Shown: positions 46,512 to 55,230 of the stretch, piece after piece
Numbering within the stretch: position 1 is the stretch's first letter
How the letters are laid out: each line of letters begins with the position of its first letter
Assembly: GCA_017395085.1 (NCBI GenBank)
Contig: JAFPWF010000027.1
Location: forward strand, 62,001-126,000
Source: Oscillospiraceae bacterium
GTDB taxonomy: Bacteria > Bacillota > Clostridia > Oscillospirales > Oscillospiraceae
Length of the DNA stretch: 64,000 bases
Direction of reading: 5' to 3'
The notes under the pieces: generated by a model
Seen by the model: the letters and a program-made list of their open reading frames with translations, nothing else
What the model was told of the DNA's origin: nothing
Database searches by the model: none
Program-made: the position numbers and the translations under genes

Positions 46512-48119
46512 TTTCATATGGAGCAGTTTCCCGATTTTTTCCCCGCCGGGAATCAGTTTCATGTCGTCGTTGGTGATACACCCGGTTTTAATCACAGAAA
46601 AGGCATAGATAACGACCGCTGCAAGGATTGCGAAAAGCATCGCTGCAAACATCCCCGCCTTCCCCTGCAGGAACGGGATTCTGAAACTGAACGAGTAAAT
46701 CAGGCTTGCGACAATTCCCATGGTCAGGCTGCAAAGCATCGGCTTCAAAAACGCCTTTCTGAGATTCGGCCGCTGCTTCAGGGCAGATCGAATAAAAATA
46801 TAGTCCAGAACAGCCATGCAAAGGTATCCGAAGAGTGTTCCAATCGGTGCGCCGTAGATGTTGATAGAAGGAATTGCAATAATGATCCAGTTGACCGCAA
46901 TTTTTAAAAGGGATCCGCTGATCAGCGCAATCATCGGCAGCTTTTCTTTCCCGGACGCCTGCAGAATAGCGTTTTCCATTAAAACAATGCAGACAAAGAA
47001 CGACGCGATCCCCATGATGCTCAGCAAACCGGGGCCGGCTTTATGACTGTTCGGATACAGTACATTAACAATCGGGAAAGATAGAACAGCGAGTCCAACG
47101 CCCATGGGCATCGAAATGACCGAAGCGATCCGCATGGCATCTTCCGAAGTCTTTTCCGCCTCATGCCGGTTCCCTTTTGCAATAGCTCCCGCAACCGCCG
47201 GGACAATGGCAATGGTAAGCGGGGTCATAAATGCTGCCGGAAGATTAAACAGCGTCTGTACCTTCCCGTATACACCGAACAATACGCCCGCCATGTGTTC
47301 GGAGAACCCCGCCACGGCGAGCCTGCTGTGGCAGATTCCGGGATCCAGCGAACTCAGAATCGCCATAATGCTTGCTCCGAGTGAGATCGGTACTCCGATC
47401 CGCAGAATATTAGCCGCTATGGCTGCAGTACTTTCCGTTACTTCATGGGGTTCGTAATCCGTCGGTCTGTAATACCTGGTTTTATAATAGATCATGTAGG
47501 CCAGAGAAATAACCGAACCGATGGAAACCCCAAGAATCGCGCCGGCTGACGCCTCCGAAAGACCGCGCCCCATTCTGACGAGCAGGCCTGCAATGGCAAG
47601 TCCGGAGATCACTTTAAACAGAACCTCCAGGACTTCATCGACCGTGGTCGGAATCATGTTTCCGTTTCCCTGGCAATAGCCGCGATATGCCGACACCAGG
47701 CACACAAGCAGGATTGCCGGAGCCATAGCCCGCACACTCAGGGCAGCATCCGGCTTTTTCAGGTAGAATTCTGCCAGCCAGTGGTTTCCGAAAAACATGA
47801 TGAGGGAAAAAAGGATACCGATCACCGCAAAAGTTCCGACCGCTGTCCGGAATGTTTTCTCCTTAAGCGCCGTCTTCCCATGCGCGTCCGCTTCCGCAAT
47901 CATCCGGGAAAGCGCAACCGGAAGCCCCGCAGTGGAAAGGGTGAAAAAGATATTGTATACGTTATAGGTCGACAGGAAAATCCCGTAGCCGTAATCGCCG
48001 AGGATGTTGCCGAGAGGAACTTTGTACAGCGCGCCTAGAATCTTCATGATGACAACGCCGACGGTCAGAATGGCGGCGCCGTGAATGAAATTCTGCCGTC
48101 TTGTTTCCGCCTGTTTCAT
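46509..48119 (-). CDS. MurJ/SpoVB-like lipid-linked polysaccharide flippase
   Basis: A 536-residue integral membrane protein of the MVF/MATE-like polysaccharide export family, with about 14 helices. The N-terminus FIHGAAILTVGVVIMKILGALYKVPLG and YGIFLSTYNVYNI resemble SpoVB and YtgP. In this family members flip lipid II or other lipid-linked precursors. The start overlaps the upstream FAD gene as ATGA. Confidence 0.87.
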   Translation of the reverse strand: MKQAETRRQNFIHGAAILTVGVVIMKILGALYKVPLGNILGDYGYGIFLSTYNVYNIFFTLSTAGLPVALSRMIAEADAHGKTALKEKTFRTAVGTFAVIGILFSLIMFFGNHWLAEFYLKKPDAALSVRAMAPAILLVCLVSAYRGYCQGNGNMIPTTVDEVLEVLFKVISGLAIAGLLVRMGRGLSEASAGAILGVSIGSVISLAYMIYYKTRYYRPTDYEPHEVTESTAAIAANILRIGVPISLGASIMAILSSLDPGICHSRLAVAGFSEHMAGVLFGVYGKVQTLFNLPAAFMTPLTIAIVPAVAGAIAKGNRHEAEKTSEDAMRIASVISMPMGVGLAVLSFPIVNVLYPNSHKAGPGLLSIMGIASFFVCIVLMENAILQASGKEKLPMIALISGSLLKIAVNWIIIAIPSINIYGAPIGTLFGYLCMAVLDYIFIRSALKQRPNLRKAFLKPMLCSLTMGIVASLIYSFSFRIPFLQGKAGMFAAMLFAILAAVVIYAFSVIKTGCITNDDMKLIPGGEKIGKLLHMK

Positions 48120-49477
48120 ACTGCCATGATGCGGCGTGCAACAAATACACCGCTTGCGGATGCATGTGAAAGGGAATGCGTAACGCCTGAACCGTCGCCG
48201 ATGACGTAAAGTCCCCTGCGTTCGGTTTCCAGGTTCTCGTCAATTTCCACTTCCATATTATAAAACTTTACTTCGACCCCATACAGCAGCGTGTCATCGT
48301 TTGCGGTGCCGGGTGCAATCTTGTCAAGTGCATAAATCATCTCGATGATGCCGTCAAGAATGCGTTTGGGGATGACCAGGCTCAGATCTCCCGGAGTTGC
48401 CGTAAGCGTCGGAGTAACAAAGCACTCGCGAATGCGCGCTTCCGTCGAACGTCTGCCGCGGACCAGATCACCGAAACGCTGTACCATGACTCCGCCTCCG
48501 AGCATGTTCGACAGTCTGGCGATACTTTCGCCATATCCGTTTGAATCCTTAAACGGCAGCGAAAAATGCTTGGATACCAGCAGGGCGAAATTTGTGTTCT
48601 CCGTATGTTTCGAAGGATCCTCGTAACTGTGCCCGTTCACCGTGACGATCCCATTGGTGTTTTCATTCACAACAACACCATGCGGATTCATACAGAAAGT
48701 ACGCACCATATCCTCAAACTTCTGCGTGCGGTAAACAATCTTGCTTTCATACAATTCGTCAGTCAAAGGCTCAAAAATCTCTGCAGGGAGCTCAACACGC
48801 ACGCCGATATCGACACGGTTCGAACTTGTTTTGATCCCCAGGTTTTTGCATACGCCTTCCAGCCATTTGCTGCCGCTTCTGCCGACAGAAAGAACACAGT
48901 ACCTGCAGCTATAAACCTGTTCCCCTACATGGATCTCATATCCGTCGGTGCACTGGGTCACTTCGGTAATGGACGAATTGAAATAGAAATCGACGCGGTC
49001 CTTCAGTTCACGGTACAGATTTTCGAGGACGATATAATTGATATCCGTTCCGAGATGGCGGACCTGGGCATCGAGAAGATGAAGCCCGTTTTCCAGGCAC
49101 ATCCGCTTGATTTTTGTATTTGCAGTGGAATACAGCTTTGTCCCTTCCCCGCCATGACTCAGATTGATCTGGTCAACATACTTCATCAGGTCAAGGGCTT
49201 TCTGTTTTCCGATATGCTCATACAGCGTTCCGCCGAACTGATTGGTGATGTTATATTTCCCGTCAGAAAAAGCACCGGCTCCTCCAAACCCGCTCATGAT
49301 GCTGCAAACCGGGCAGCGGACACATGTTTTGATTTTATCACCGTCAATCGGGCATTTTCTCTGTTCCAGTGGACGGCCGAGTTCAAAGACGGCAATCTTC
49401 AGATTGCTTTTTGCCAATTCATAGGCCGTAAAAATGCCGCCGGGACCTGCTCCGACAATAATCACATCGTAATTCAC
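48116..49477 (-). CDS. FAD-dependent dehydrogenase of uncharacterised COG2509 type
   Basis: A 453-residue flavoprotein. The N-terminal dinucleotide fold is YDVIIVGAGPGGIFTAYEL. A Cys-rich stretch follows (KCPIDGDKIKTCVRCPVC, about 41-58) and then GFGGAGAFSDGKY. The C-terminus has LYVIGDGSGVTHSLSHASASG, the second FAD-binding motif. The substrate is unknown. GTG start with AAGAAGGTG upstream. It is coupled to the flippase gene. Confidence 0.8.
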   Translation of the reverse strand: MNYDVIIVGAGPGGIFTAYELAKSNLKIAVFELGRPLEQRKCPIDGDKIKTCVRCPVCSIMSGFGGAGAFSDGKYNITNQFGGTLYEHIGKQKALDLMKYVDQINLSHGGEGTKLYSTANTKIKRMCLENGLHLLDAQVRHLGTDINYIVLENLYRELKDRVDFYFNSSITEVTQCTDGYEIHVGEQVYSCRYCVLSVGRSGSKWLEGVCKNLGIKTSSNRVDIGVRVELPAEIFEPLTDELYESKIVYRTQKFEDMVRTFCMNPHGVVVNENTNGIVTVNGHSYEDPSKHTENTNFALLVSKHFSLPFKDSNGYGESIARLSNMLGGGVMVQRFGDLVRGRRSTEARIRECFVTPTLTATPGDLSLVIPKRILDGIIEMIYALDKIAPGTANDDTLLYGVEVKFYNMEVEIDENLETERRGLYVIGDGSGVTHSLSHASASGVFVARRIMAV

Positions 49478-49495
49478 GAAAACACCTTCTTAAAC

Positions 49496-49530
49496 AGCAG
49501 ACGCCTGTGGGACTCCACAGGCGTTCTGCT
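49496..49530 (-). terminator. Terminator after nfnB
   Basis: Stem ACGCCTGTGG with CCACAGGCGT around a 4-nt loop, extended by AGCAG and CTGCT after a 1-nt bulge. The T run on the - strand is short (TGTTTAAG). Confidence 0.65.
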
Positions 49531-49608
49531 CAAATATCCTTTATGAAAGATAGCACAGGAACGGGTTTCTGTCAAGCATGGGAGCCGCTTCAAAGAAAAG
49601 AGTCCGGT

Positions 49609-51015
49609 TCAGCCGTTCTTGCTCCTGATGTATTCATCGATGCTTTTTGCGCCGGCTTTTCCGGCGCCCATCGCCAGAATAACCGTAGCAGATCCCGTAA
49701 CGGCATCGCCGCCTGCAAAAACGCCGGGACGGCTGGTCACGCCGTTTTCATCCGCCTGAATTCCACCTTTGCGTGTAAACTCGAGCCCCTGGGTGGTGTT
49801 GCGGATCAGCGGATTCGGGCTGGTACCTATCGCGATGATCACCGTATCCACGTCAAGAATCCAGTTGGAGTCCGGGACGGCAAGCGGTTTCCGGCGGCCT
49901 TTTTCATCCGGTTCTCCGAGTTCCTGACGGATCAGTTCAATCCCGGTAACGTGACCGCTTTCATCACCGTGAATCGCGCAGGGATTATTCAGCAGATTAA
50001 ATTCAATTCCTTCCGCCTCGGCGTGTTCCACTTCCTCTTTTCGGGCAGGGAGCTCGTCTTTTCCCCGGCGGTAGGTGATGTATACATGCTCGGCACCGAG
50101 ACGCTTTGCCACGCGCGCAGCATCCATGGCAACGTTACCCGCCCCGACGACAGCTACCCGATGGAACCGTTTGATGGGTGTATCATAGTCGTCCCGGTAC
50201 GCTTTCATCAGGTTTGTTCTGGTCAGAAGCTCATTGGCGCTGTAAACGCCCAGGAGGTTTTCACCCGGAATATGCAGGAACTGCGGCAATCCGGCGCCGG
50301 ACCCGATGAAGATTGCTTCAAATCCGTCTTCAAACAGTTCATCCACCGTAATGGATTTCCCGATAATGGCGTTGTTAACAATCTTCACGCCCATTTTAGT
50401 CAGGTTTTCAATTTCAGCGGCGACAATCTCCTTCGGAAGCCGAAACTGCGGAATACCGTATACCAGAACACCGCCCGATTTATGAAACGCTTCAAATATC
50501 GTGACGTCATAACCCATTTTGCGAAGATCTCCGGCGCAGGTCAGGCCGGCAGGACCGGACCCGATTACCGCCACCCGGTGTCCGTTGGAAGGAGGAACCG
50601 TTACTTCCGGCAGATCCGTCTTCGCCATATGATAGTCCGCAACAAAGCGCTCCAGTCGGCCGATGCCGACGCTCTCCCCTTTCAGACTGCGAACGCACTT
50701 TGATTCACACTGCTTTTCCTGGGGACAGACACGGCCGCAAACCGCCGGCAGTGAATTGGTGCTGGTAATAATTTCATATGCAGCATCAAAATCTCCTTCG
50801 CGAACTTTTTCAAGAAAACGCGGAATTTTAACCGATACCGGACATCCGCTTCTGCAAGGAGCGTTTTTACAGTCGAGGCAGCGGGCCGCCTCCTTCATGG
50901 CGGTTTCCGCATCATAACCCAGCGCGACTTCATCAAAATTCCCGGAGCGTACGACGGGATCCTGTTCGGGCATCTCGTTCTTGGTCATGCTCATATTGAC
51001 TTTCAGATTAGCCAT
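49609..51015 (-). CDS. nfnB: NfnB-type subunit of electron-bifurcating transhydrogenase (GltD-like)
   Basis: With the upstream gene it should form NfnAB, which couples reduced ferredoxin and NADH to two NADP+. The 468 residues have an N-terminal region binding two [4Fe-4S] clusters (CLDCKNAPCRSGCPV and CGRVCPQEKQCESKC), then FAD (VAVIGSGPAGLTCAG) and NADP (VAVVGAGNVAMDAARVAKRLG) folds. Alone it could be called a glutamate synthase small subunit, but no large subunit is present. ATG 51015 has GGGAGG upstream and overlaps nfnA by 8 bp. Confidence 0.88.
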   Translation of the reverse strand: MANLKVNMSMTKNEMPEQDPVVRSGNFDEVALGYDAETAMKEAARCLDCKNAPCRSGCPVSVKIPRFLEKVREGDFDAAYEIITSTNSLPAVCGRVCPQEKQCESKCVRSLKGESVGIGRLERFVADYHMAKTDLPEVTVPPSNGHRVAVIGSGPAGLTCAGDLRKMGYDVTIFEAFHKSGGVLVYGIPQFRLPKEIVAAEIENLTKMGVKIVNNAIIGKSITVDELFEDGFEAIFIGSGAGLPQFLHIPGENLLGVYSANELLTRTNLMKAYRDDYDTPIKRFHRVAVVGAGNVAMDAARVAKRLGAEHVYITYRRGKDELPARKEEVEHAEAEGIEFNLLNNPCAIHGDESGHVTGIELIRQELGEPDEKGRRKPLAVPDSNWILDVDTVIIAIGTSPNPLIRNTTQGLEFTRKGGIQADENGVTSRPGVFAGGDAVTGSATVILAMGAGKAGAKSIDEYIRSKNG

Positions 51016-51874
51016 TGCGTTTTCCTCCCGTGATGTTGCAGATGTGTTTTGCCGCTTCATCCTGTTCGTCTTTATAGAAGGCTGCGCGTTTTAGCAGGCT
51101 GTCAAAATCAACTTCATGCGCATCAAAATCCGGGCCGTCGACACAGGCGAACTTGGTTTCTCCGCCGACGATCACACGGCAGCCGCCGCACATACCCGTC
51201 CCGTCAACCATGATGGGATCCAATGATATGATCGTTTTGATTCCGTAAGGCCGGGTAACATCCGCAAGGAATTTCATCATGATGTCCGGACCGATCGCAA
51301 TGACCCGGTCAAACTGAGGTTTCCCTTCCGCAATATTCGCTTCGATTTCCTGTTTCAGGAACACCGTCGTGAATCCCTTTTCTCCGTAAGTGCCGTCATC
51401 CGTGCACATAATCAGCTTATTGGAAGCTTCCTTCAGTTCCTCTTTCAGGATTACGATGTCGGCGCTGCGAAAACCGGCAATAAAGGTTACATCAATGCCT
51501 CTGGCATGCATCTCCTTGGCAATCGGATAAGCAATAGCGCACCCGACGCCGCCGCCGACGACGCAGACCTTTTTCAGACCTTCCATTTCGGTGGCTTTCC
51601 CAAGAGGTCCTACAAAATCACTGATGTAATCTCCTTCTTCAACCGTGTGAAGCATCCTGGTGGTTTTGCCCGCAGCCTGAACCATGACGGTTACAGTCCC
51701 CTTTTCCCTGTCATATCCGGCAACGGATACCGGGACACGTTCCCCCTGTTCATCCAGGCGGAAAATGACAAACTGCCCGGCCTGCGCATGACGGGCCACC
51801 AGGGGTGCTTCGATTTCAAACAGACAGATGGACTTTGCGTCATTCAGGAATCGCTTGGTAACAACCTTGTACAT
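51008..51874 (-). CDS. nfnA: NfnA-type FAD/NAD(H)-binding subunit
   Basis: A 288-residue ferredoxin-NADP reductase-like protein (sulfide/dihydroorotate dehydrogenase-like family). The beta-barrel flavin domain comes first, then the NAD fold (VCVVGGGVGCAIAYPIAKEM), and a C-terminal [2Fe-2S] site (GMCGGCRV plus a later Cys in FACVDGPDF). The GPDFDAHEVDF ending is typical of NfnA. Gene order nfnA-nfnB is standard. GAGAGGAG precedes the ATG. A palindrome overlaps its likely promoter. Confidence 0.9.
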   Translation of the reverse strand: MYKVVTKRFLNDAKSICLFEIEAPLVARHAQAGQFVIFRLDEQGERVPVSVAGYDREKGTVTVMVQAAGKTTRMLHTVEEGDYISDFVGPLGKATEMEGLKKVCVVGGGVGCAIAYPIAKEMHARGIDVTFIAGFRSADIVILKEELKEASNKLIMCTDDGTYGEKGFTTVFLKQEIEANIAEGKPQFDRVIAIGPDIMMKFLADVTRPYGIKTIISLDPIMVDGTGMCGGCRVIVGGETKFACVDGPDFDAHEVDFDSLLKRAAFYKDEQDEAAKHICNITGGKRNG

Positions 51875-51895
51875 TGCTACACTCCTCTCATATTT

Positions 51896-51910
51896 CGGAA
51901 CAGTGTTCCG
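51896..51910. promoter_or_regulatory. 15-bp perfect palindrome upstream of nfnA (candidate operator)
   Basis: CGGAACA-G-TGTTCCG, 22 bp before the nfnA start. A TATAAC (51919-51914 on the - strand) just upstream would place the transcript start within the palindrome. The regulator is unknown. Confidence 0.5.
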
Positions 51911-51940
51911 TATGTTATATGTCTAACTACTTTTTTATTA

Positions 51941-52660
51941 TTAAAAATCAACTCTGTTGCCTTTTGAGTCTGATTCGTACCGGATGCTGATCTCAAAACA
52001 GGCCAGTCTGTTGACCCGACCGGAGAAATAACTGACATTTCCCTCCGTTCCCCAACTCAGTTCAATTCTGTCGCCGAGTTTGGCCTCATTCAGATAAGCC
52101 GCGCGTACGAGTCTGTAACGCTCCCCGGGAATGGGTTTTTCAATGCAGCTTTCTGCCAGCTTAAAATAACGCGCATTGTTCATGTGCACATTGGTGTCCA
52201 GATCCGACGGCTGGACAGGATACTCCATCTGATGCACTGTGTTTACCTTTTCCGGATTTGCCGGCCTTCCGATGGCATAATCGGTGACTTCTCCCGGAAT
52301 CTGCAGCGGATAATCTGCCGGATCGACCATTTTTCGGGATTCCCGGTCCACAATGGTCCAGATTCCGGCGGCGGTCAGAACAAGGGCTCCCTCCTGATCC
52401 GTGATCCGGTAATTACGCTGACTCATCTTGTGCCGAAACGGCATGGCCCATGTCTGAATGAAAAGATCTTCCCCGGTCAGGACCGGCCGTTCAAAGAGCA
52501 CTTCATAGCGCACGACGACCCACATCAGGCCGAATTTTGCAAGATCATCACTGGAGGCATGATACAGCGCCGACGCTTCACCGGCAGCATCCTGAAGTTC
52601 GTGGAACAGGAATGTCAGATCCCAGCCTGAATGCGGAACCCGAACTACTTTTTCATACAA
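51941..52660 (-). CDS. Acyl-ACP thioesterase
   Basis: Releases fatty acids from acyl carrier protein. The 239 residues hold two hot-dog domains. The catalytic-domain signature LDTNVHMNNARYFKLAES (Asp, Asn, His) matches the plant-like FatA/FatB family found in many Firmicutes. It starts at a TTG at 52660, with GGAGGAG upstream overlapping the stop of the previous gene. It is 3 bp from the glycoside-hydrolase-like gene. Confidence 0.9.
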   Translation of the reverse strand: MYEKVVRVPHSGWDLTFLFHELQDAAGEASALYHASSDDLAKFGLMWVVVRYEVLFERPVLTGEDLFIQTWAMPFRHKMSQRNYRITDQEGALVLTAAGIWTIVDRESRKMVDPADYPLQIPGEVTDYAIGRPANPEKVNTVHQMEYPVQPSDLDTNVHMNNARYFKLAESCIEKPIPGERYRLVRAAYLNEAKLGDRIELSWGTEGNVSYFSGRVNRLACFEISIRYESDSKGNRVDF

Positions 52661-52662
52661 GA

Positions 52663-53835
52663 CTACTGCTCCTCCAACTGCTCAATATAAACCCAGGAAC
52701 TGTTATCATGCGGAATCAGATTGATGACAACCGGAACAAAACGATCGTGAACATTCCCATACGGAACACTGCCCTCCATATCCTGAAGGTTAAACGTATA
52801 GGTATATCGATCGGTACGATAGAAAACCCGGTCATATATTTTCATAAACAGAACCGCATTCTGCCCGCTGTCCTCATTGTTGCGCACAAGAGATCTCGGA
52901 CTGTCCGTATAAATGGAGAGGAGCCCGTTACGCTCTTTCAATTCATTGGCCACATATACGGCAAATCCGCAGATTGCCGTAACCGGGTCAGGCTCGGTGG
53001 ACATCTCACGGGAATATAAAAACTTGGCTTTCACGGATTCTCCTTCCGCATTCTGAACCGTTTCCACAACCGGATGCATCACATCAGCAAGAACAACTTC
53101 GTCAAACCCGATCTCATAGAGTTCCTTCACGAGGTCGACAATATAGTTCCTCAATTCCGAGTTGTATGGATCCAGCCAGGTTCCGTAATCATCCGCATAA
53201 TTAAATCCGGCTTCCGTACGGAGAGCATACTGAGAACTCCGTGTCGCAAGCAAATCGTCTATGAAGCAGCTGATCTGAGCTACCATATATACTTTTTTCC
53301 CATCCTCACGCTCTTTCAGAGTAGGGATCAGTGCGGGAAGAGAATTGGAAAAATCAGTGTCGGTTGACAAACCGTAACTGACGGCAAGCGGTGATTTGGA
53401 GTTCCAGACGAGCTGCCCGCTGCGCGGCTTCATTTCAAGCATCAGAGCATTTCCGTCAACCAGTTTGCCGGCAGCATCCTGCAGACTTTCCAGGCTGATT
53501 TGCCCGGCATTCAGGTAGATGGCACGAAGCGGTTTCACGTTTCGCCCGGCTGTCGCCTCAATTCGAGAATAGTCAGGCGCCTCGAAAACAATTTCCGGAA
53601 CAACAGTCTCAAAAACCATCTCGTCAGATTCTGAGTTTGAAACCAAAGGCTCCGCTTCCCTTTCGCTGTCTGAAAATACGACTTTAACTCCATCATCCGT
53701 AATGGTTGCATATTTCTGAACTCCGTAAAACAGCACAACGAGCAAAGTGATAATGCCGAGAAGCAGAACGAAAGGAATCAGCCAGTAGTTCCTTCGCTGC
53801 CTTCTGCCGCGATAAAAATCAGTGTTTTTAGCCAA
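52663..53835 (-). CDS. Putative glycoside hydrolase (DUF4015), membrane-anchored
   Basis: A 390-residue protein with a basic N-terminus, one membrane helix (about 17-40), and a TIM-barrel-like domain of the DUF4015 family. Strand motifs visible are LRAIYLNAGQI, NALMLEMKPRSGQLVW, VYMVAQISCF and FDEVVLADVMHPVV. The substrate is unknown; members are suspected to act on cell-surface glycans. The start is TTG at 53835 with AGGTGA upstream. It lies between rpiB and the thioesterase. Confidence 0.82.
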   Translation of the reverse strand: MAKNTDFYRGRRQRRNYWLIPFVLLLGIITLLVVLFYGVQKYATITDDGVKVVFSDSEREAEPLVSNSESDEMVFETVVPEIVFEAPDYSRIEATAGRNVKPLRAIYLNAGQISLESLQDAAGKLVDGNALMLEMKPRSGQLVWNSKSPLAVSYGLSTDTDFSNSLPALIPTLKEREDGKKVYMVAQISCFIDDLLATRSSQYALRTEAGFNYADDYGTWLDPYNSELRNYIVDLVKELYEIGFDEVVLADVMHPVVETVQNAEGESVKAKFLYSREMSTEPDPVTAICGFAVYVANELKERNGLLSIYTDSPRSLVRNNEDSGQNAVLFMKIYDRVFYRTDRYTYTFNLQDMEGSVPYGNVHDRFVPVVINLIPHDNSSWVYIEQLEEQ

Positions 53836-53864
53836 AAGTCATTCACCTGCTTATGAAGGAAAGC

Positions 53865-54290
53865 TCATTCAATTTTTGAAATCCGGCGAATATGACGCTC
53901 GTCATTTGAAAACGGAGTATCAAGAAACGTATCGATAATTTTCATGGCCAGTCCTTCTCCAACGACACGCGCCCCCAAAGCAAGGATATTGGCGTCATTA
54001 TGCAGACGGGTTGCTTCCGCAGAAAAACAATCCCCGCAAAGTGCGGCCCGAATCCCCGGAACCTTATTAGCGGAAATCGAAATCCCGATGCCGGTTCCGC
54101 AGATAATAATCCCGTATTCGTATTCTCCGCCTGCGACCGCATGAGCTACCGCTTTCCCGAAATCAGGATAGTCGCAGCTGTCTTCCGTATAGGTACCGAA
54201 ATCATGATAGGTTTCCCCGCGCTTTTCCAGATGCTTCAGGACTGCCTGTTTCAGAGCAAATCCGCCGTGATCACTGCCAACTGCAATCAT
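53865..54290 (-). CDS. rpiB: Ribose-5-phosphate isomerase B
   Basis: Interconverts ribose-5-phosphate and ribulose-5-phosphate. The 141 residues show the start IAVGSDHGGFALK, Cys in ICGTGIGISISANK (catalytic base), and CGDCFSAEATRLHNDANILALGAR, typical of RpiB. ATG 54290 has GGAGG upstream; a GTG at 54302 is less likely. It is separated from the next gene by about 30 bp. Confidence 0.95.
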   Translation of the reverse strand: MIAVGSDHGGFALKQAVLKHLEKRGETYHDFGTYTEDSCDYPDFGKAVAHAVAGGEYEYGIIICGTGIGISISANKVPGIRAALCGDCFSAEATRLHNDANILALGARVVGEGLAMKIIDTFLDTPFSNDERHIRRISKIE

Positions 54291-54372
54291 GATGCCCTCC
54301 ACAACAATTTAAAAAGATAAAGAAGAATGCTAAATCATTATAGCGATTTCACCGGATGATGTCAATGCGGCA

Positions 54373-54410
54373 TAAAAAAGGGATACCGTGCAGATCAGGC
54401 ACGGTATCCC
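54373..54410 (-). terminator. Terminator after the YabR-like gene
   Basis: A 12-bp stem GGGATACCGTGC with its complement around a 7-nt loop, followed on the - strand by TTTTTT. It is between yabR and rpiB, so rpiB needs its own promoter or read-through. Confidence 0.88.
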
Positions 54411-54422
54411 TGAGATTTATTA

Positions 54423-54860
54423 TTATTTTCTTCTGGCATGCTGCTTTCTCTCGGTGTTTCTGCGTTTATCGGCATTCTTGCTGTCCGAAGCCTGCATAAA
54501 CTTTTTCAGCTTTTCCTCAAAACTGAGATCCGCAGTGGGCGGCGCAACTTCTCCGAAGTCTGCCATATGCGGTTTCGCAGGTACGACAGGAGGCGGTGCG
54601 GGTTTTTTCTCCGGTTCTTTCTGCTCTTCCAGAACACGCTTGATGGAAAGGTTGATTTTTCCCTGTTCGTTGATATCAAGGACTTTCACCTTAACCGTCT
54701 GCCCGACCTGAAGGTGTTCATGGACGTCTTTCACAAAGGTATTTGCGATTTCAGATATATGGACCAGGCCGCTTTTCCCGCCGGGAAGAGAAACAAATGC
54801 ACCGAAATTCATAATTCCGGTTACTTTGCCTTCCTGAATGCTGCCAATTTCTACTGCCAC
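54423..54860 (-). CDS. S1 RNA-binding domain protein (YabR / general stress protein 13-like)
   Basis: A 145-residue protein with one S1 domain (about 1-75: GKVTGIMNFGAFVSLPGGKSGLVHISEI). A Pro-rich linker and a basic C-terminal tail follow, ending in RKQHARRK. It resembles YabR/GSP13, which bind ribosomes or RNA. The start is GTG at 54860 with GGAG upstream. It is the first gene of the - strand group after a gene-free stretch. Confidence 0.85.
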   Translation of the reverse strand: MAVEIGSIQEGKVTGIMNFGAFVSLPGGKSGLVHISEIANTFVKDVHEHLQVGQTVKVKVLDINEQGKINLSIKRVLEEQKEPEKKPAPPPVVPAKPHMADFGEVAPPTADLSFEEKLKKFMQASDSKNADKRRNTERKQHARRK

Positions 54861-55230
54861 AAAGGATCAGCTCCGTCTCAGAGGGTGCTTTTATACTGCT
54901 TTCTTTAACGTTTCAATCTGTGTGCTTTCGTTGAAACAATATCGGAAAATTGCCTATAATATAAATGAAATCATCAGATTTGAAAAGAGTTTTTTTGTAC
55001 AAATATAAAATTTTTTGTAAACAAAAAGCTTTTTTGCCCATAATTCGTAAAATTATGCGCAGCTTTCCTCCGGGATTTCGGCTTATACGGAATTTCGAAT
55101 AACAGTAATAATTCAGCAGAATGTTCTGTGAGAGCAGTTTTCTGAGCAGAAAATCAACCCTGATTGTTCGAACTTATAACATGAAATCCCTGCTGTCCGT
55201 TTGCAGGAGGACAGCAGGGATTATCAATTC
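54861..55230. other. Gene-free AT-rich interval with an orphan promoter
   Basis: About 370 bp between the YabR-like gene and the SBP gene. It has T runs near 54990, 55011 and 55030, and a + strand promoter-like pair, TTGAAA (54931-54936) and TATAAT (54955-54960) with an 18-bp spacer. No recognised gene lies downstream on that strand. A 45-codon + strand reading frame (54965-55102, MKSSDLKRV start) begins 5 bp after the -10 box without a ribosome binding site. The function of the interval is unknown. Confidence 0.4.
55185..55222 (-). terminator. Hairpin after the substrate-binding protein gene
   Basis: A 14-bp stem AATCCCTGCTGTCC with its complement around a 10-nt loop. The following - strand tail has only three T, so it may be a weak terminator. 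Confidence 0.65.

Noticed and set aside
48566..49546. 326-codon + strand frame opposite the FAD dehydrogenase
   Set aside because: Shadow of the - strand gene; it runs through its FAD-binding motifs and has no start signal.
49507..50703. 398-codon + strand frame opposite nfnB
   Set aside because: The - strand codes for a complete flavoprotein with iron-sulfur motifs; the + frame is low-complexity shadow coding with no ribosome binding site.
49609..51015. Glutamate synthase small subunit (gltD)
   Set aside because: No large subunit is present, while the directly coupled upstream gene is an NfnA-type [2Fe-2S] flavoprotein, so NfnB fits better.
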